From Westerdykella aurantiaca (taxonomy: Eukaryota > Ascomycota > Dothideomycetes > Pleosporales > Sporormiaceae), in the NCBI GenBank assembly GCA_030412805.1, contig JASJFJ010000001.1, forward strand, positions 6,760,501-6,824,500: 64,000 bases of DNA, read 5' to 3'. Every line of letters begins with the position of its first letter. The stretch's first letter is position 1. The notes below the pieces were generated by a model, which saw only the letters and a program-made list of their open reading frames with translations, was not told the DNA's origin and searched no databases. A program made the position numbers and the translations under genes. Shown one piece after another: positions 33,539 to 44,900 of the stretch.

Positions 33539-34593
33539 ATGGACGATGGGGGCGAGTCCTCGCGTGCGAGATGGATGAGCGGTGATGCTGCGATTCCACA
33601 CGAAGCCCTCACCGCGGAGGCTGCTACCCCTGCAGATGGAGACCATGAAGCTGCAACTCGGGAGCAGCGTTTCAAAGAACGACGGATGGATGCCAAAAGA
33701 AAGAGAGTCATGTTTCTGGATAGCCTGTTGAGAGAGCTGGATTCTCTTGTATTCGTGGAGTTGATTACCATATATTATCTAGAGCACGTCTCCCCCTAGT
33801 CCTGTCGCTGAGACTTGCTGACTTGAAGTACAACAGCTGTTCCTTCTTCTGGTTCGCTATCAGAGCATTGGTGCATCTTAGTATGCTTACACCCCTCCCG
33901 GATCTTCAGCTTGGTAGACCACAAGAAGAGCACAAGGCATTTCTGCCCGTAATACTGCTCGTCTTCACCGGCAACTTCTTCCTCCACCTTCTGTTCAACG
34001 CGCCATCTGCTGGGGAAGAGTCAAGAGGCTATCTACATGGAGGACTTCTGATCGATTTCATTGGACAGAAAGGCCCAACTAGCAAATGGAAGCTCGCTGC
34101 GTTGGACGTGTGCATTTTGGTCTTGCAACTAGTCATGGCCTCGGTCACTGTGAAGAAACGGGAACTGAAGAAAAAACTGGGAAGTGCATCGCTGGGAGCA
34201 GGGACCGGAAGCAGCATAAGTAATGGAACAGAAGGTACGGAGGAGCAGGCAGAAACGGCACGTCGTGATCAAGATGCAGACGCAGAAGAACGGGGCGTAT
34301 TACGTCGCACTGATACTCTCTCTGATATCGGTGCCGATATTCAACATGATGAAGAGGAGGCCTTACTGTCGACGGCATCGAGAACCCATCCCGCGGATGC
34401 TTTAGATACCCTCTATTCCGGTCAGTGCTTGATTGGAGAGTTCTCCATTATCGACACAATGCTCCAGGAACATGCCGATTACCAGGTATATCGCCGGACG
34501 CGCTCCGAGACAGCAAACAGTTCAGGCCTATCCCCCGAAGCCCTCCGTCAGTTGCATAATATCCGGGTGACCTTCGGAGTTGGTGGTGGCTGA
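33539..34593 (+). CDS. DUF1746 membrane protein, Dsc4-like subunit of the Golgi DSC ubiquitin ligase
   Basis: Exons 33,539-33,783 and 33,837-34,593, 333 aa. The only intron that restores the familiar motif is 33,784-33,836, with a GC donor (gcacgt) and acaacag acceptor. It reads VELITIYYLDCSFFWFAIRALVH. A GT donor at 33,788 with an acceptor at 33,828 is also in frame but adds residues within that motif and makes a 41-bp intron. The N-terminus is acidic and cytosolic. Membrane segments are IYYLDCSFFWFAIRALVHL, the LLVFTGNFFLHLLF region, and LAALDVCILVLQLVMAS. The long polar tail holds SLSPEALRQLHN-type elements. In fission yeast Dsc4, a DUF1746 protein, acts in the E3 complex that triggers SREBP cleavage in low oxygen; the same role here is inferred. 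Confidence 0.82.
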
Positions 34594-37500
34594 AGGGTCG
34601 CAAGAAGGAAAGAAGGAAGGCCAGACCGGCCTCTTCTAACCTTGGAATATTCTTGACATGCCTTGCTGATGGATAATGAGGTGTTTCATGGTCAAATGCG
34701 AGCCCCGCCTGCTTCGACGCCTCGGGCACCCTGGTTCTGGGCGCCGCCTTCGAGTATGACTTGCGCATGATATGTCCCAGGCCTGGATGGAGCGTCATGG
34801 GGCTGGCAGCTTGAGGCATTGATCTGATGCAATCTCTGTGCACACGGTACTACGCTTATGATGGACATACGCCGAGATCGCAAGGCACCCAATTTGTCAC
34901 GCCGACCAGGATCTACTTATATACTACGCCGCGATACAAGCAGACCCGCACCATCACGTCCCGTCCTTTTGCCAAAGAACCTCTTCTAGTCAGATGGATT
35001 CTCAGACGGTAGACGGCAAGGGTTATCACGCTTGGTGCTAAATGAGCGTTTAGCCCGCTACTAGAAGTATCCGAGCCCACCACGTACAGATCTCCGTTGC
35101 TCGACGGATATGGCACTAGCTGGTGGCTGGAATAGCGTCGCAGCAAGCCAAAGGCACTGCTAACGTGCGGATTTTCAAGGCTGCGTGTCTCAAGGCTGCG
35201 TGTCTCAGATCTATATTATAGGGAGGCTTTCTTCAAATTTAGGCACGCCCTACCACCTGACCGAATAAACGACAGCGTTCCAAGCATGTGCAAGTCCGTT
35301 CTTATGTAACCAGTGAAGAGTACCTGAACCGATCTATGCTCATAGGAGATGCCATGACCTACTGAGTAGGCTTCATCGATAACCTTTAGCTTCCAGCACA
35401 ATTCCCTCCAAGAAATTCTGAGAATTATCACGATCAGGGAAGGGAACACCCCCTAATGGAGACTTCGAGGATGCTTCAGAAGAGGACCTCGGGATCACAA
35501 CTTTCACTGTTCATTTACTCTGTCCCAAGTACTCTGCACCCTTTTGTCTGATTTTTCGACTTGAGCCACGTGGACCCAGAGGATTTATTGCAGAAGTGAG
35601 GGACTGTCTATACAACCTCGGTCGGTCGTCCCCAAAACACCGTACAGTGGAAGAATGCTAGGAGCGCCTCAAAGTCCCTTCAATCTCAACCAAGAAATCC
35701 CGCCTGCGGTAGTTGTGCCTGGCGTGGTCCTTCACGGCGGCTTGCAAGAGAAGGTCAGCCCTCAATATATCGACTTCCTCTATTGGCGGGACCCCCAACC
35801 TTTACAATCCTTCACATATGGCACTGCAGCAATCGTACGATGATTCCGTCCCGATACCGATACCAACACCGAAAAAACGATACCCGTCCCGAAATCTCAC
35901 ACTGTTCACCTCGACCTTCCACCCGTTCCCGAAGCCGCGCCCGCTGCGTCCCGCCTGCACGCCGCCCGCCCCCTGGCTGACTGCATGCAGATATGCTCGC
36001 CACCAGTATTGCCCTCACATGACTGTTGTCAGCTGCAGCTCATCACAATCCCTCCAGCGTTCACGCCGCCAATCGCCCTTACGATGTTGCCTTGCTTTTA
36101 TTTCCGCCCGCCGGCTCGCATGCTGACTGCATGACGTATGCTGCGTACGGGGTAACTGAGTCCGAGCAGCACCGTTTGCATCCCATGCGGGGGAGGTAAT
36201 AGCGCGAACGTGGCTGTGGTTTCACGAACGCAGGCGCAAGCGCCTGGGAGCTGCGGGCTGCAAGTTTGTTACCTTTTCGTGTGTTGTTTGCTGTACATCC
36301 ATGCGTGAGCCCCCTTCCCGGCCCATGTCCAGCTTTTATGATCAAGTTTGTTTATTTATACTATTCTGTGGAATCCTGGCTGTCGGGTGGCTGCAGGGTC
36401 TCGAGGCATACGGCACGAGACACTGCTCTCGCGTGGTCGTCGTGGCGCTGATATATGTAGTGTATCGTTCCCTGCTCCCATGTATAGCAAATATAGGATG
36501 CGTTGTCGTTGCAACTAGCTATTTGTGGCGGCACTGTGAACGCGGCGTTGTGCGAAGCTGCCACTGACGTCTCCCCAGCATTTCCCCGTCTCGGAACCCG
36601 TTTGGGATGTTGGAAATGGATGCCACTGCGTCATGTGTTGTAGGTGCATTGCATCTGAAACCCGGTGAAATGCCGCGTGCCTGTGCAGTTCGGTATGCCT
36701 TGTTTTGGTGGAAGGCGCATATGTTTGCTTCACATCAGGGGGAATTATCTCCCTGTTGGAAAATTCACCAGGATGTTACTGCAGTACCTTTCCAGCCATA
36801 TAATGGGGTATTCCATGTTGTTACCCATGCCATAGAGATTCGCTGTCTGGTCTTTGCAAAAGGACTTGCACATTTGTGGAATCAATGTATGGAATCCTTG
36901 GAAACTTTTGACAACACATTGTAGGACCCAAGGCGCAAAAGCTCAAACCCATCGATCTCAGGCTCAAATATTATAGACTGGCGGATTCTGTAAGAACGGC
37001 TAAGTAAATGTTGCTAATGTGACCGGACCCAGCCTCGTCATCACTCATTCTTCAGTGAGAACGTAACCTCATCAACAGCCAGTATTCAGATCCCAATGGA
37101 AAATGTGTCATGCGGCTTTGAGAACGCGGGCGTAGATTAGCCGTGCAACACCCTTTCTCCCAGCACTAAGGGCAACTTCGGAACGAAGATCGGTACTACG
37201 ATTGATGCGTTGGCTCTGGTGTCCCCGAAGCCCCTTCAGCCTCAATCAACACTGCATTGGGAGTTCAAGGTTAGTCGAAGGCTCTGACACAATGTGGTCC
37301 AATTTCCCCGGATACGAACCTGGCATGCCTAACATGTCCGTTCTTGTAGTGCATCTTCCGACAATGGGGTACTAAAAGAGTATTCCATTGCCGGTTTGAA
37401 AGTTACTCTGGGTCGTGGTAGTGGCTCATTGGATAAGCCACCTGGAAGAAGGTTGAGGGTTTCTTGGATTCACGCAGTGGCTGAGTGAGAAGAACATGGA

Positions 37501-39610
37501 TGTGAGGAGGCTCTCGCAAACGCCAGCAGTACTGGCAATGAGCAGATGAATAGAAAGCGTTCGTTTCTCTTCGCTGCTTAGAATGGACGGTAACGTCGTC
37601 CTATGACTCCCATCATCACGGTGGATGGCGGATAGAAGGCAGGGTTATCTGAAACCAGCGCAGGCCAATTTAGTACATAGCCTTGTGAAACTCCAAGTCT
37701 TTCTTCCTCGCCATCATAGATCACAGATGACCGTTCCTATTTCCTACGAGCTCCATGGACCAACCCAGTCGTAGTCAACACCAGATTTCCGTGGCGCCGT
37801 CACATGCATAAGCGCTGATTACAGTACTCAGGTTGGCCCGCTTCCCTTCCACCGTCGCCGGGAGGTTTCGGAGGGCGCAAGTAGTGCAACTTCCTAGTGG
37901 TGCCCAGCTTCCACAGCAGTTCGAGGCCCATGGGGAATGGGGACGGTGGACATGGGGCAAAAAGGTTCTGGGTTCTGCGCTGTAGGACGTGGACCCATTT
38001 TTAAGTCGATTGTAATAAGCTTTTCTGATGGTCAATCCCAGGTTTGGTACCGTCCGCTCGGCTTCGATCGGGTGCGGCGTAAAGGGGTTTAGATAGATAA
38101 CGTCTTTTCCTCAGCTCAGGCCAGGTGGAAGGCAACTGGTGCTGCAAGGCAGCCTAGACGGAGAAGAGCGCTGGTGAATCTTCAACAAATTGATAAAGCC
38201 TGCATACTGGTCTGCATACTGGAGTACAGTAGCGTCCCGGCTTCAGGGTCGAAGTTCGATTGGGGCCATCCAAACTATAGGGTGGCGCCAGTTTCCGTAT
38301 TCGTGATAGGTGGATGGTGTTGCAGACATGCGGTGAGATTGCATACACGTGTCGGATAGTAGGGGTAACGTCTGCCTAGCTGAGGCTGCAAGAGATGTAC
38401 ACGTCCTAGGACGGAGGGGCTTGACATGCAGGAAGACTTTGTCTGCGAGATATTGCGCATGCGTAGGAGAAGAAGCCGGACGAATCAAAGCTGGAAGAGT
38501 GCGATACTTGTGAGACCAAGTCGGCCAACAGCACAGGAGTATTTTGCAAGCGTTCCGGAACGTCAATTTCTTGCAGGCTCTTTGCAAGGGGACCTTGTAA
38601 GCCATCCCGTGTCATGAGGACAGCTTCCAGTACTGGGTACTGGGGCATTGAAGCACTCCAATAAACGTGCAGCTGCTCTATTATCGCCATGCGTGGAGAG
38701 CGACTTCGGCGAGCCGCAGATGTGGAAGTGTGAGGGTTTGTTTGTGCACTCCCGTTTGAGGTTGACGCGGTGCGTGTGGATGGCCTCGAGGGTATGCGGT
38801 CATGCTTGGCCTCCGTTTTCCCAACGCTATGGCAGCTGGGTGGAGAAGGACTTGCGGACTCGGCCAGAAGAGGAACTGTGCGCAGAAAGTTTCCGCGCTC
38901 GCTGACGTCGATCTGCAAGTCCAGATTTCTTTTGTTTGGTGGGAACGAATTTTCTGAATGGACGGACCAAGAACGATTGGAAAGATAATGGCTGGGGACG
39001 GCGGTAGCCCATCTGTGCAAGGGATTAATATAGAAAAACCGGGGAACCGGGGTAGATGCCGAGACGTGGATTTACATAATATTGTGTACGTCTTGGTGAA
39101 CCCTCAGGCAAGCAACTGGCTTGTATGGGCTGGAATGAGATGGGTGGGTGACGAGGTGGGATGAATATGCAGAAAAAGCCAGACAGTCGCCGAGAGCCTC
39201 GAACCGTGGTGCTGTGTGCAGAAGCTTCCCAATGGAGGGCGACGGAATGGGTGCCGGTCCAAAAGTACAATTCCGCCTCTGTCCACATACGTACTCGATG
39301 AGCGAAGTCGCAGCGCAAAGAATAGTTATTGTACAAGTAAACGTATATATGTCTCTATAAAAATATATATATATGGTCCGCGAGGACTATGTCGTCTATG
39401 TGCATGACGCTCTGAGTGGTACATGCTATGCCACAGGAAGTGCGAATGGTGCAAAGAGAAATGGGACGCTCGAGTCTCCTATGCGCCGCTAGTGTCAAGT
39501 GCAATGATAAAACACACAGAAACAACAAGATGGGTTTAAACATGGGATACGGCTAGCGTAACCAGAAGGATGGGTATCAAGGTGATTGAAACAGCACAAC
39601 AGACATGGTT
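34594..39610. other. Gene-free stretch of about 5 kb
   Basis: No coding gene is supported on either strand; the longest frames (for example 38,406-39,020 minus and 35,655-36,126 plus) are low-complexity or start without context. Composition is near that of the rest of the window and trinucleotides are not skewed like the element at the right edge. Small repeats are present: a 15-bp unit (caaggctgcgtgtct) repeated directly near 35,176-35,207 and a short (ta)n tract near 39,360. It may hold long non-coding RNA or old unrecognisable repeats. Confidence 0.4.
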
Positions 39611-41533
39611 CTACCCACGATTGGGCCCCGGACCCCAGTTTCTGCCCTCATAGCGGGCAGCATCATGCGCAAACGGGTCTCGAAGAACAGGTCGTTGAGC
39701 GTGGGGAAGCTGGAGCTCAGGGAGCGGCCGCTGTTCGCGCGGGTCAAATTGCTGGGGTGGTTGCGCTGACGCCGTCGGGTGCGGAGGTGCCGCATGATTG
39801 TGATTCGAATGCTGGGGAGGATTGTGATGCTGGGCCGGTAGGGCGTTCTGCACAGCATAGCCCGATGGCGGATATGGTTGTGACACTGGCGCAGCGCCAT
39901 TCATATGCCCAGGCGGCGGCGGTCCAGAGACAGGATGATAGCTGCTGGTTCGCCGCCGGACATTGCGGTCGCCATCACGAAGAGGCTCGACATCATCGTA
40001 GCCAGACAAGGACGACACCGATCCGCCAGCCGTGGATGACGGAGCGACAGAAGGTCGACGGAGGCGGGGTGATGGTGGGCGTGCGTAATGGTGATGCTCA
40101 GCAGGACCTCGTTCCAGCACAGCAGCCTTGAAGAAGTCACGCTCGCTGCGGTAAAACTCAGCGTCCTCCCGCGCCTCTGCCAGCTCTTGCTCCAGGCGCG
40201 AGATGCGGTCCGATGCTTCGCGCTCCTTTTCTTTGCGGCGTGCGCGAAAGCGCGCCGACGCCCCCGCATTGCGTTTTCTCTTCTCGTCGGCCACCTTGGA
40301 CGCTGCCTGAACGTCGACAGGTATCTGCACGTGGTGCCCATGCTGATTCTTGATCGTCATCATTTGGATTGTATTCTGGCCCGATGGCTGCATCGAGATC
40401 AACCCGCCGCGCTCAGTCTCCATAGCAATGGGAGGATTTGGTGGGTGATTCCCATAGACGCCGGACTGGCTTGCGGTGTCGAACTGGCTATGACTAGAAG
40501 CCACCGAAGCAGCGGAGTTGAAGGGAGAGTAGGAGGGAATGGGGCTCGCTGTTCCGGACTGTGGGAAACTGATGCTGGGCCGCCGCATCTCGTTACGAGG
40601 TATGCTGGGAGGCGGCGTCGGCGCGGTCTGCGGCATGGGCGGGAAATAGTTGTTTCGTGGTCCAGCTGGCGGGGTTGGCGCACTCGTCTGAGATGGCAAA
40701 GGTTCCGGTGCGTAGCTCCTGTTGCTCGCGGGAACAAAAGGCGAGTGGGTGGCATCGATCGTACCCGTCGGCTGGCCCAGTATGCTCACGGGCTGGGGTG
40801 GGCGTAAACCTGGCGACCTAGGGCTGAGCATATGCCTTACGGGAGGCCTTCCTGGGGGTGGGAACGCTCTGGTATCATCCGTCGTTGAGGCCACGCTGGG
40901 TGGTCGGCTGATGGATGGTAGACTGTTGGAATGATGCGTCTCCACGGGCGAGGGGGACTCGATGTGAGAGCCGCTTCTCCTGCGGTTCCGCTGCTGTTCC
41001 GCCAGTTCTGCTTGTGGGTTTAGCATCGACTGCACACCGAGAGGATTACCCTGTCGTCTGTCGGATTGAGGCATGGGCGGAGTCCTGGACAAGTGTCGCA
41101 ACGGCGGCAGCGAGACGCCCTGTGGAACGGAGGCATGATGGGGGCTGTTTCCCGGGAATGACGGCGTCCCTGGACCGGGCTGTGTTGGGGACATACGAGG
41201 AGGAGCTTGCTGAGTTGGTCGCGCACCAGAATCGGTCGGGAAGGAGTGCGGGCCTGGGTTCGGCGGCGACATCAGGTTCGTGCCCTCAGAGCCCCTCTGG
41301 CCGTGCTGGCTCGACCATGAGCGGTCCAGATCGGGGTGAACTGGTGGATCGAAGTAGGGAGCGGAGTCGGAGTGGTAGGGCGGGGTCAAGGACGGTTGGA
41401 AACAATGCCGGTAGGAATGAGAAGGGGTTGAGATGGCGGGGAGCGTTTGGGCAGCCAGTGTGAATGGTAAGGGTCGGGTCGCTGCGGTGGACAACGACCC
41501 AGATTCAATGGAAAGGGGCAACAAGGCTCCCAA
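39611..41533 (-). CDS. bZIP transcription factor (about 640 aa)
   Basis: Single long minus-strand frame. A basic region (DEKRKRNAGASARFRARRKEKER, about residues 418-440, with the N-x7-R invariant pair) is followed by a short zipper (ISRLEQELAEAREDAEFYRSERDF). The rest is low-complexity, rich in Pro, Ser and Gln, including PPAGPRNNYFPPMPQTAP and many SPxP sites. The Ala-Ser-Ala-Arg-Phe-Arg core is like the fungal GCN4/cys-3-type subgroup, but I cannot assign a named orthologue. The start is uncertain: the first 60 residues look unlike the rest, and the true start may lie downstream or on an upstream exon. Pyrimidine-rich leader and a uORF precede it. Confidence 0.85.
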   Translation of the reverse strand: MGALLPLSIESGSLSTAATRPLPFTLAAQTLPAISTPSHSYRHCFQPSLTPPYHSDSAPYFDPPVHPDLDRSWSSQHGQRGSEGTNLMSPPNPGPHSFPTDSGARPTQQAPPRMSPTQPGPGTPSFPGNSPHHASVPQGVSLPPLRHLSRTPPMPQSDRRQGNPLGVQSMLNPQAELAEQQRNRRRSGSHIESPSPVETHHSNSLPSISRPPSVASTTDDTRAFPPPGRPPVRHMLSPRSPGLRPPQPVSILGQPTGTIDATHSPFVPASNRSYAPEPLPSQTSAPTPPAGPRNNYFPPMPQTAPTPPPSIPRNEMRRPSISFPQSGTASPIPSYSPFNSAASVASSHSQFDTASQSGVYGNHPPNPPIAMETERGGLISMQPSGQNTIQMMTIKNQHGHHVQIPVDVQAASKVADEKRKRNAGASARFRARRKEKEREASDRISRLEQELAEAREDAEFYRSERDFFKAAVLERGPAEHHHYARPPSPRLRRPSVAPSSTAGGSVSSLSGYDDVEPLRDGDRNVRRRTSSYHPVSGPPPPGHMNGAAPVSQPYPPSGYAVQNALPAQHHNPPQHSNHNHAAPPHPTASAQPPQQFDPREQRPLPELQLPHAQRPVLRDPFAHDAARYEGRNWGPGPNRG

Positions 41534-41635
41534 TGGGGGATGGAAGAAGAAAGCAACGTAGTGGCGACAACAGGCACGGGAGGCGGTGGAGAAGGACTAT
41601 CAAGGCAGAGACGGGACCGTGGATCGCTCAGAAGG

Positions 41636-41938
41636 TCATGCTGGATTGAGACGGAGCTTAGGCAGTGACGTGAAAAGTCCAACTTGGGGGGCAATCCTCT
41701 TGCAAACTGGAGCCGGAAGGAGAGATGCGGAGAAGAGAGGGAGGAACAGGAGGAGGATAGAATCGAGAGCAGCGTGATGAGGCTGGACAGCTCCAAGGCG
41801 GTGAGCGGGGGGTATATCAGAGGCAGGCCCATGGCTGACAGGCTCGAGAGGAGATGCAGAGACGTGCAGCGCACCAGCCCTGGGCTTGCAGGGCTTGACA
41901 GGACCTTCAAGCATGGTTCCAACTGAGTAGCGGAGCAT
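41636..41938 (-). promoter_or_regulatory. Candidate upstream ORF in the bZIP leader
   Basis: ATG at 41,938 opens a 100-codon frame ending at 41,636, about 100 bases before the bZIP start and on the same strand. An internal ATG lies eight codons in. If the mRNA starts upstream, this uORF would reduce translation of the bZIP, as known for the Gcn4/CpcA class. The frame could also be chance, since the whole area is C-rich and open in more than one frame. Confidence 0.3.
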
Positions 41939-44900
41939 GGCGTCCCTTGTCGCCAGCGTGACGGCCCATGTCCCCCGGCCCCGGCACGCCCAGCCCCTGC
42001 CTCGCGTGCGCAGTCGAGTGTTGGCTTGTCAGAATGGTCGACGGGGGATATGCATGGGTGGCAGCGTGATGGAGTTTGCAATTGGCAGCCGTGGGCCAGA
42101 CGCGGCAGCAGTGAGTACAGGTACGAAAGGGTTGACGCCCCAGGACGCCGCGAGCAAGCCTCAACGGGAGACGCTGAGGGTTCTGCGTGGTGATGAGCGT
42201 CTTCGAATGGCGTTCCACGTCTTCGAGAAGAAAGACGAGCAGACCTCAGAGTCAAGAGGAGCTTGGCCGAGCCCCCGTTGTACCTAACGCGGGCGCCAAC
42301 TGGAACTGGAGCGACAGAAGCAAAAACACGTCGCATCTGGTGCTGAAAGGGTCTCTACTCACCCCGCACATGGTAGCAAGGCCAGCGCCAAAGGGTTGTG
42401 CAGAGTGTGCAGGATTTAACAAGGACTTCTGGGTTCCTCATCGCTTTGTCAGAGTCTATCCAGACCATCCAGGGTGTTGGGCCAGGGCGCTGGTTGGGCA
42501 TCAGTGCCGCCACCCCTCTGGTCACTTGCGCGGAGTTGAGTCTTGACAAGGCAGACAATCTGGGTCATTGAGTGATTTGAGAGCCGTGGGGGTTGGGGAG
42601 AGTTAGTGACGCAGCGGCTGGAAGGCGTTTCTTGTGGACGGTAGAAAATAAACACATGGTGATGTTGTACCTCGCACCTGCAGCGGATTCCAGCCTCCAG
42701 GGCCCGCCCACTCTCTTCTGTCTGTGTCCGCCTTTTTAGGGTTGACAGTTGCACGATGCGGGTCGGGGAAGGCGCCGTGGGGGTGGGTTTGGGGTCGGCT
42801 TTTTCATGGGAGACTTGGGGTGGGTTCGCGGGTTCCCTCACGCTAGGCCAGGCCCCTGTCGACGGTGATGATGCGCATGTGTGCAGTTGTCCACCTCTCC
42901 TTTGCCGAAATTGTCCCTTTTCTTTTTCTTTTCTTTTTTGTTTTTCCTGTTCTTTGTTTCTTTTCTTCCTTATGGCACTTTTCTGGTTTGCCATCCCTGG
43001 AGGGATGCTAGGGTCCTTGTCGAGGATAGTCCGAACTTGCGAACGACGTTTTGACTGGGACAATTCTGCTGGAATATTCATCGTTTACATTTGTGTGTGC
43101 AACAAAGGACGGCGACGTGGCAGTCGACACCCCTGCCGCATTGCGGACTGGATCATGTGCTGGGGCCGCATTCCTTTTGGCTTTCTCTTTTCAGGAGTGA
43201 TTTTGGCGAGCATTTTTTGATTGGTTAGGGGCGGTCCAGGATGGTGGAGGCTGTTGGAGGCTTGGAGCAGGCTGCACATCACCGCCCAGGGCCCAGCGAC
43301 GGCTGATGAGCCTGTGCGTGCTGGCGTGTTGGCGTGCTGCGAGATGCGTCTGCCATCCGAGACCGGTCTGCAGGGAGGGAGATTTCTCAACTCGAGTCTC
43401 CAAGGACAAAAGATAGTCTCGCATTCGTATAATGCGCAGTACATACTGTAACAAGACCTCGGGAATTCCATTGCCCCTGAGCGGCATGACTAATGCGATC
43501 CGGGAACTGTGTATGGGCTGGGATCCACGAACGAGAGCACGTGTAGCGCCCGCCCGCCCGCATCCCTTTTCCTAACTGGGACTGGCGTGCCAAGAATCAC
43601 AACACCTTATTCTCTCCACCACGCATCCGTTCCGAATTCGCACCTTCTTGCACCTCCCACCCCTCCGCCGCCACATGGCTATGGCTACGAACAGGAGCAC
43701 GACTGCGTACTGTGTACGGAGTACCTCTCCAGGCCCGAACAATACGCACAGTACACACAGTATGGAGTACACCAGGACGCATAACGCCAAAACCCCACAG
43801 TGTCCAGATGTCCCAACCCATCCTCGTGACTCGCCGTCCCCTGCGCCTCCTGTCTGCTGAATCGCACATCTCCAGAGCCCGGCTTCCCCCCGTTTACACA
43901 GTAACTTTCGCCTCTCCCTAAAACCCTCTGCTAACACGTTCGCGTCATGGATCGCGTCCGTCACGGTGCCGTCGCGGCGGCGCTGCACGCCACGGAGCAG
44001 AAGCCGGGGCCAATTTTGAAATGCCTGCGCTGGATCGGGATGGCCGTTTCAGAACCCCTCGATGAGAACCGATGCAGCCCAGCCAAAAGTTAAAACCGCC
44101 CTGCCGGCGCAACCTTTTTTGAGCTTCCGCTGCAATTTCAGGACGACCTTTTTTTCCCTTCTGGCGCCGCACGCGTGCTGGCCATGGCTGTCGCTTTCCC
44201 TGTCCCTCCCCTGCTGTCCTCTGGCCCAGCAACGCGGTTCATCCCCGTCGATTTGGAAGCAGCCCTCCCTCCTTCTCGAATCTCTTGTTGATTCACAAAT
44301 TCACTCCGATGCTACCATTTCACGCCTTTGTCCTCGGCCCTCCTCACCTGACTCTAATAAAGCATTTCGTTTTCAGACCACACTGTGGCGTCACATTGTT
44401 CCTGCCAATGAGCCCCGAACGCCGGGCGGTCCGGGCATTTTTCGTACATCACCCACAACCTCCAGTAGGGCCTCGAAGCCCAAATCCCTCTCTGCCATAA
44501 CCAGACCGTTTCTACGAGCCGTTCTTCCACCTCCAGTAACTTGCACCGTTTCTCATCATTGCTGGTCAGGGAGGCTACGGACCAGCCCCCTTCGGCAATC
44601 TTCTGATTGCCCCGGCACTTCTGCAAGCTCTGTTCAGCCTGTTATCCAAACCCGCTAGGGGTCCTGCATCGCTAGACGCTAGGGCTCCATGCCAAACCAC
44701 CCTCAGAGGTTCTCCGTAGCTTGTGCACGTCTGCGTCGTTTCACCAAAACTGTTCTGTGAGAACATATGTACTCCATACTCGAGACGTCTCTGAACCATC
44801 ATGGATCGGGCTCGCAATTCTTCCTCAGTCCTGACACAATCACTTCGCCGCTAACCCTCTCTCAAACGTGTACTGTGAATCGACAGCCTATTGGGCCGTT

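Noticed and set aside
37300..38290. tRNA-like words (for example near 37,308 and 38,248)
   Set aside because: Neither has a full A box/B box with pairable arms. I found no convincing tRNA or rRNA gene in the window.
38406..39020. 204-codon minus-strand frame
   Set aside because: Ser/Thr/Pro-biased without motif and overlapped by open frames on the other strand.
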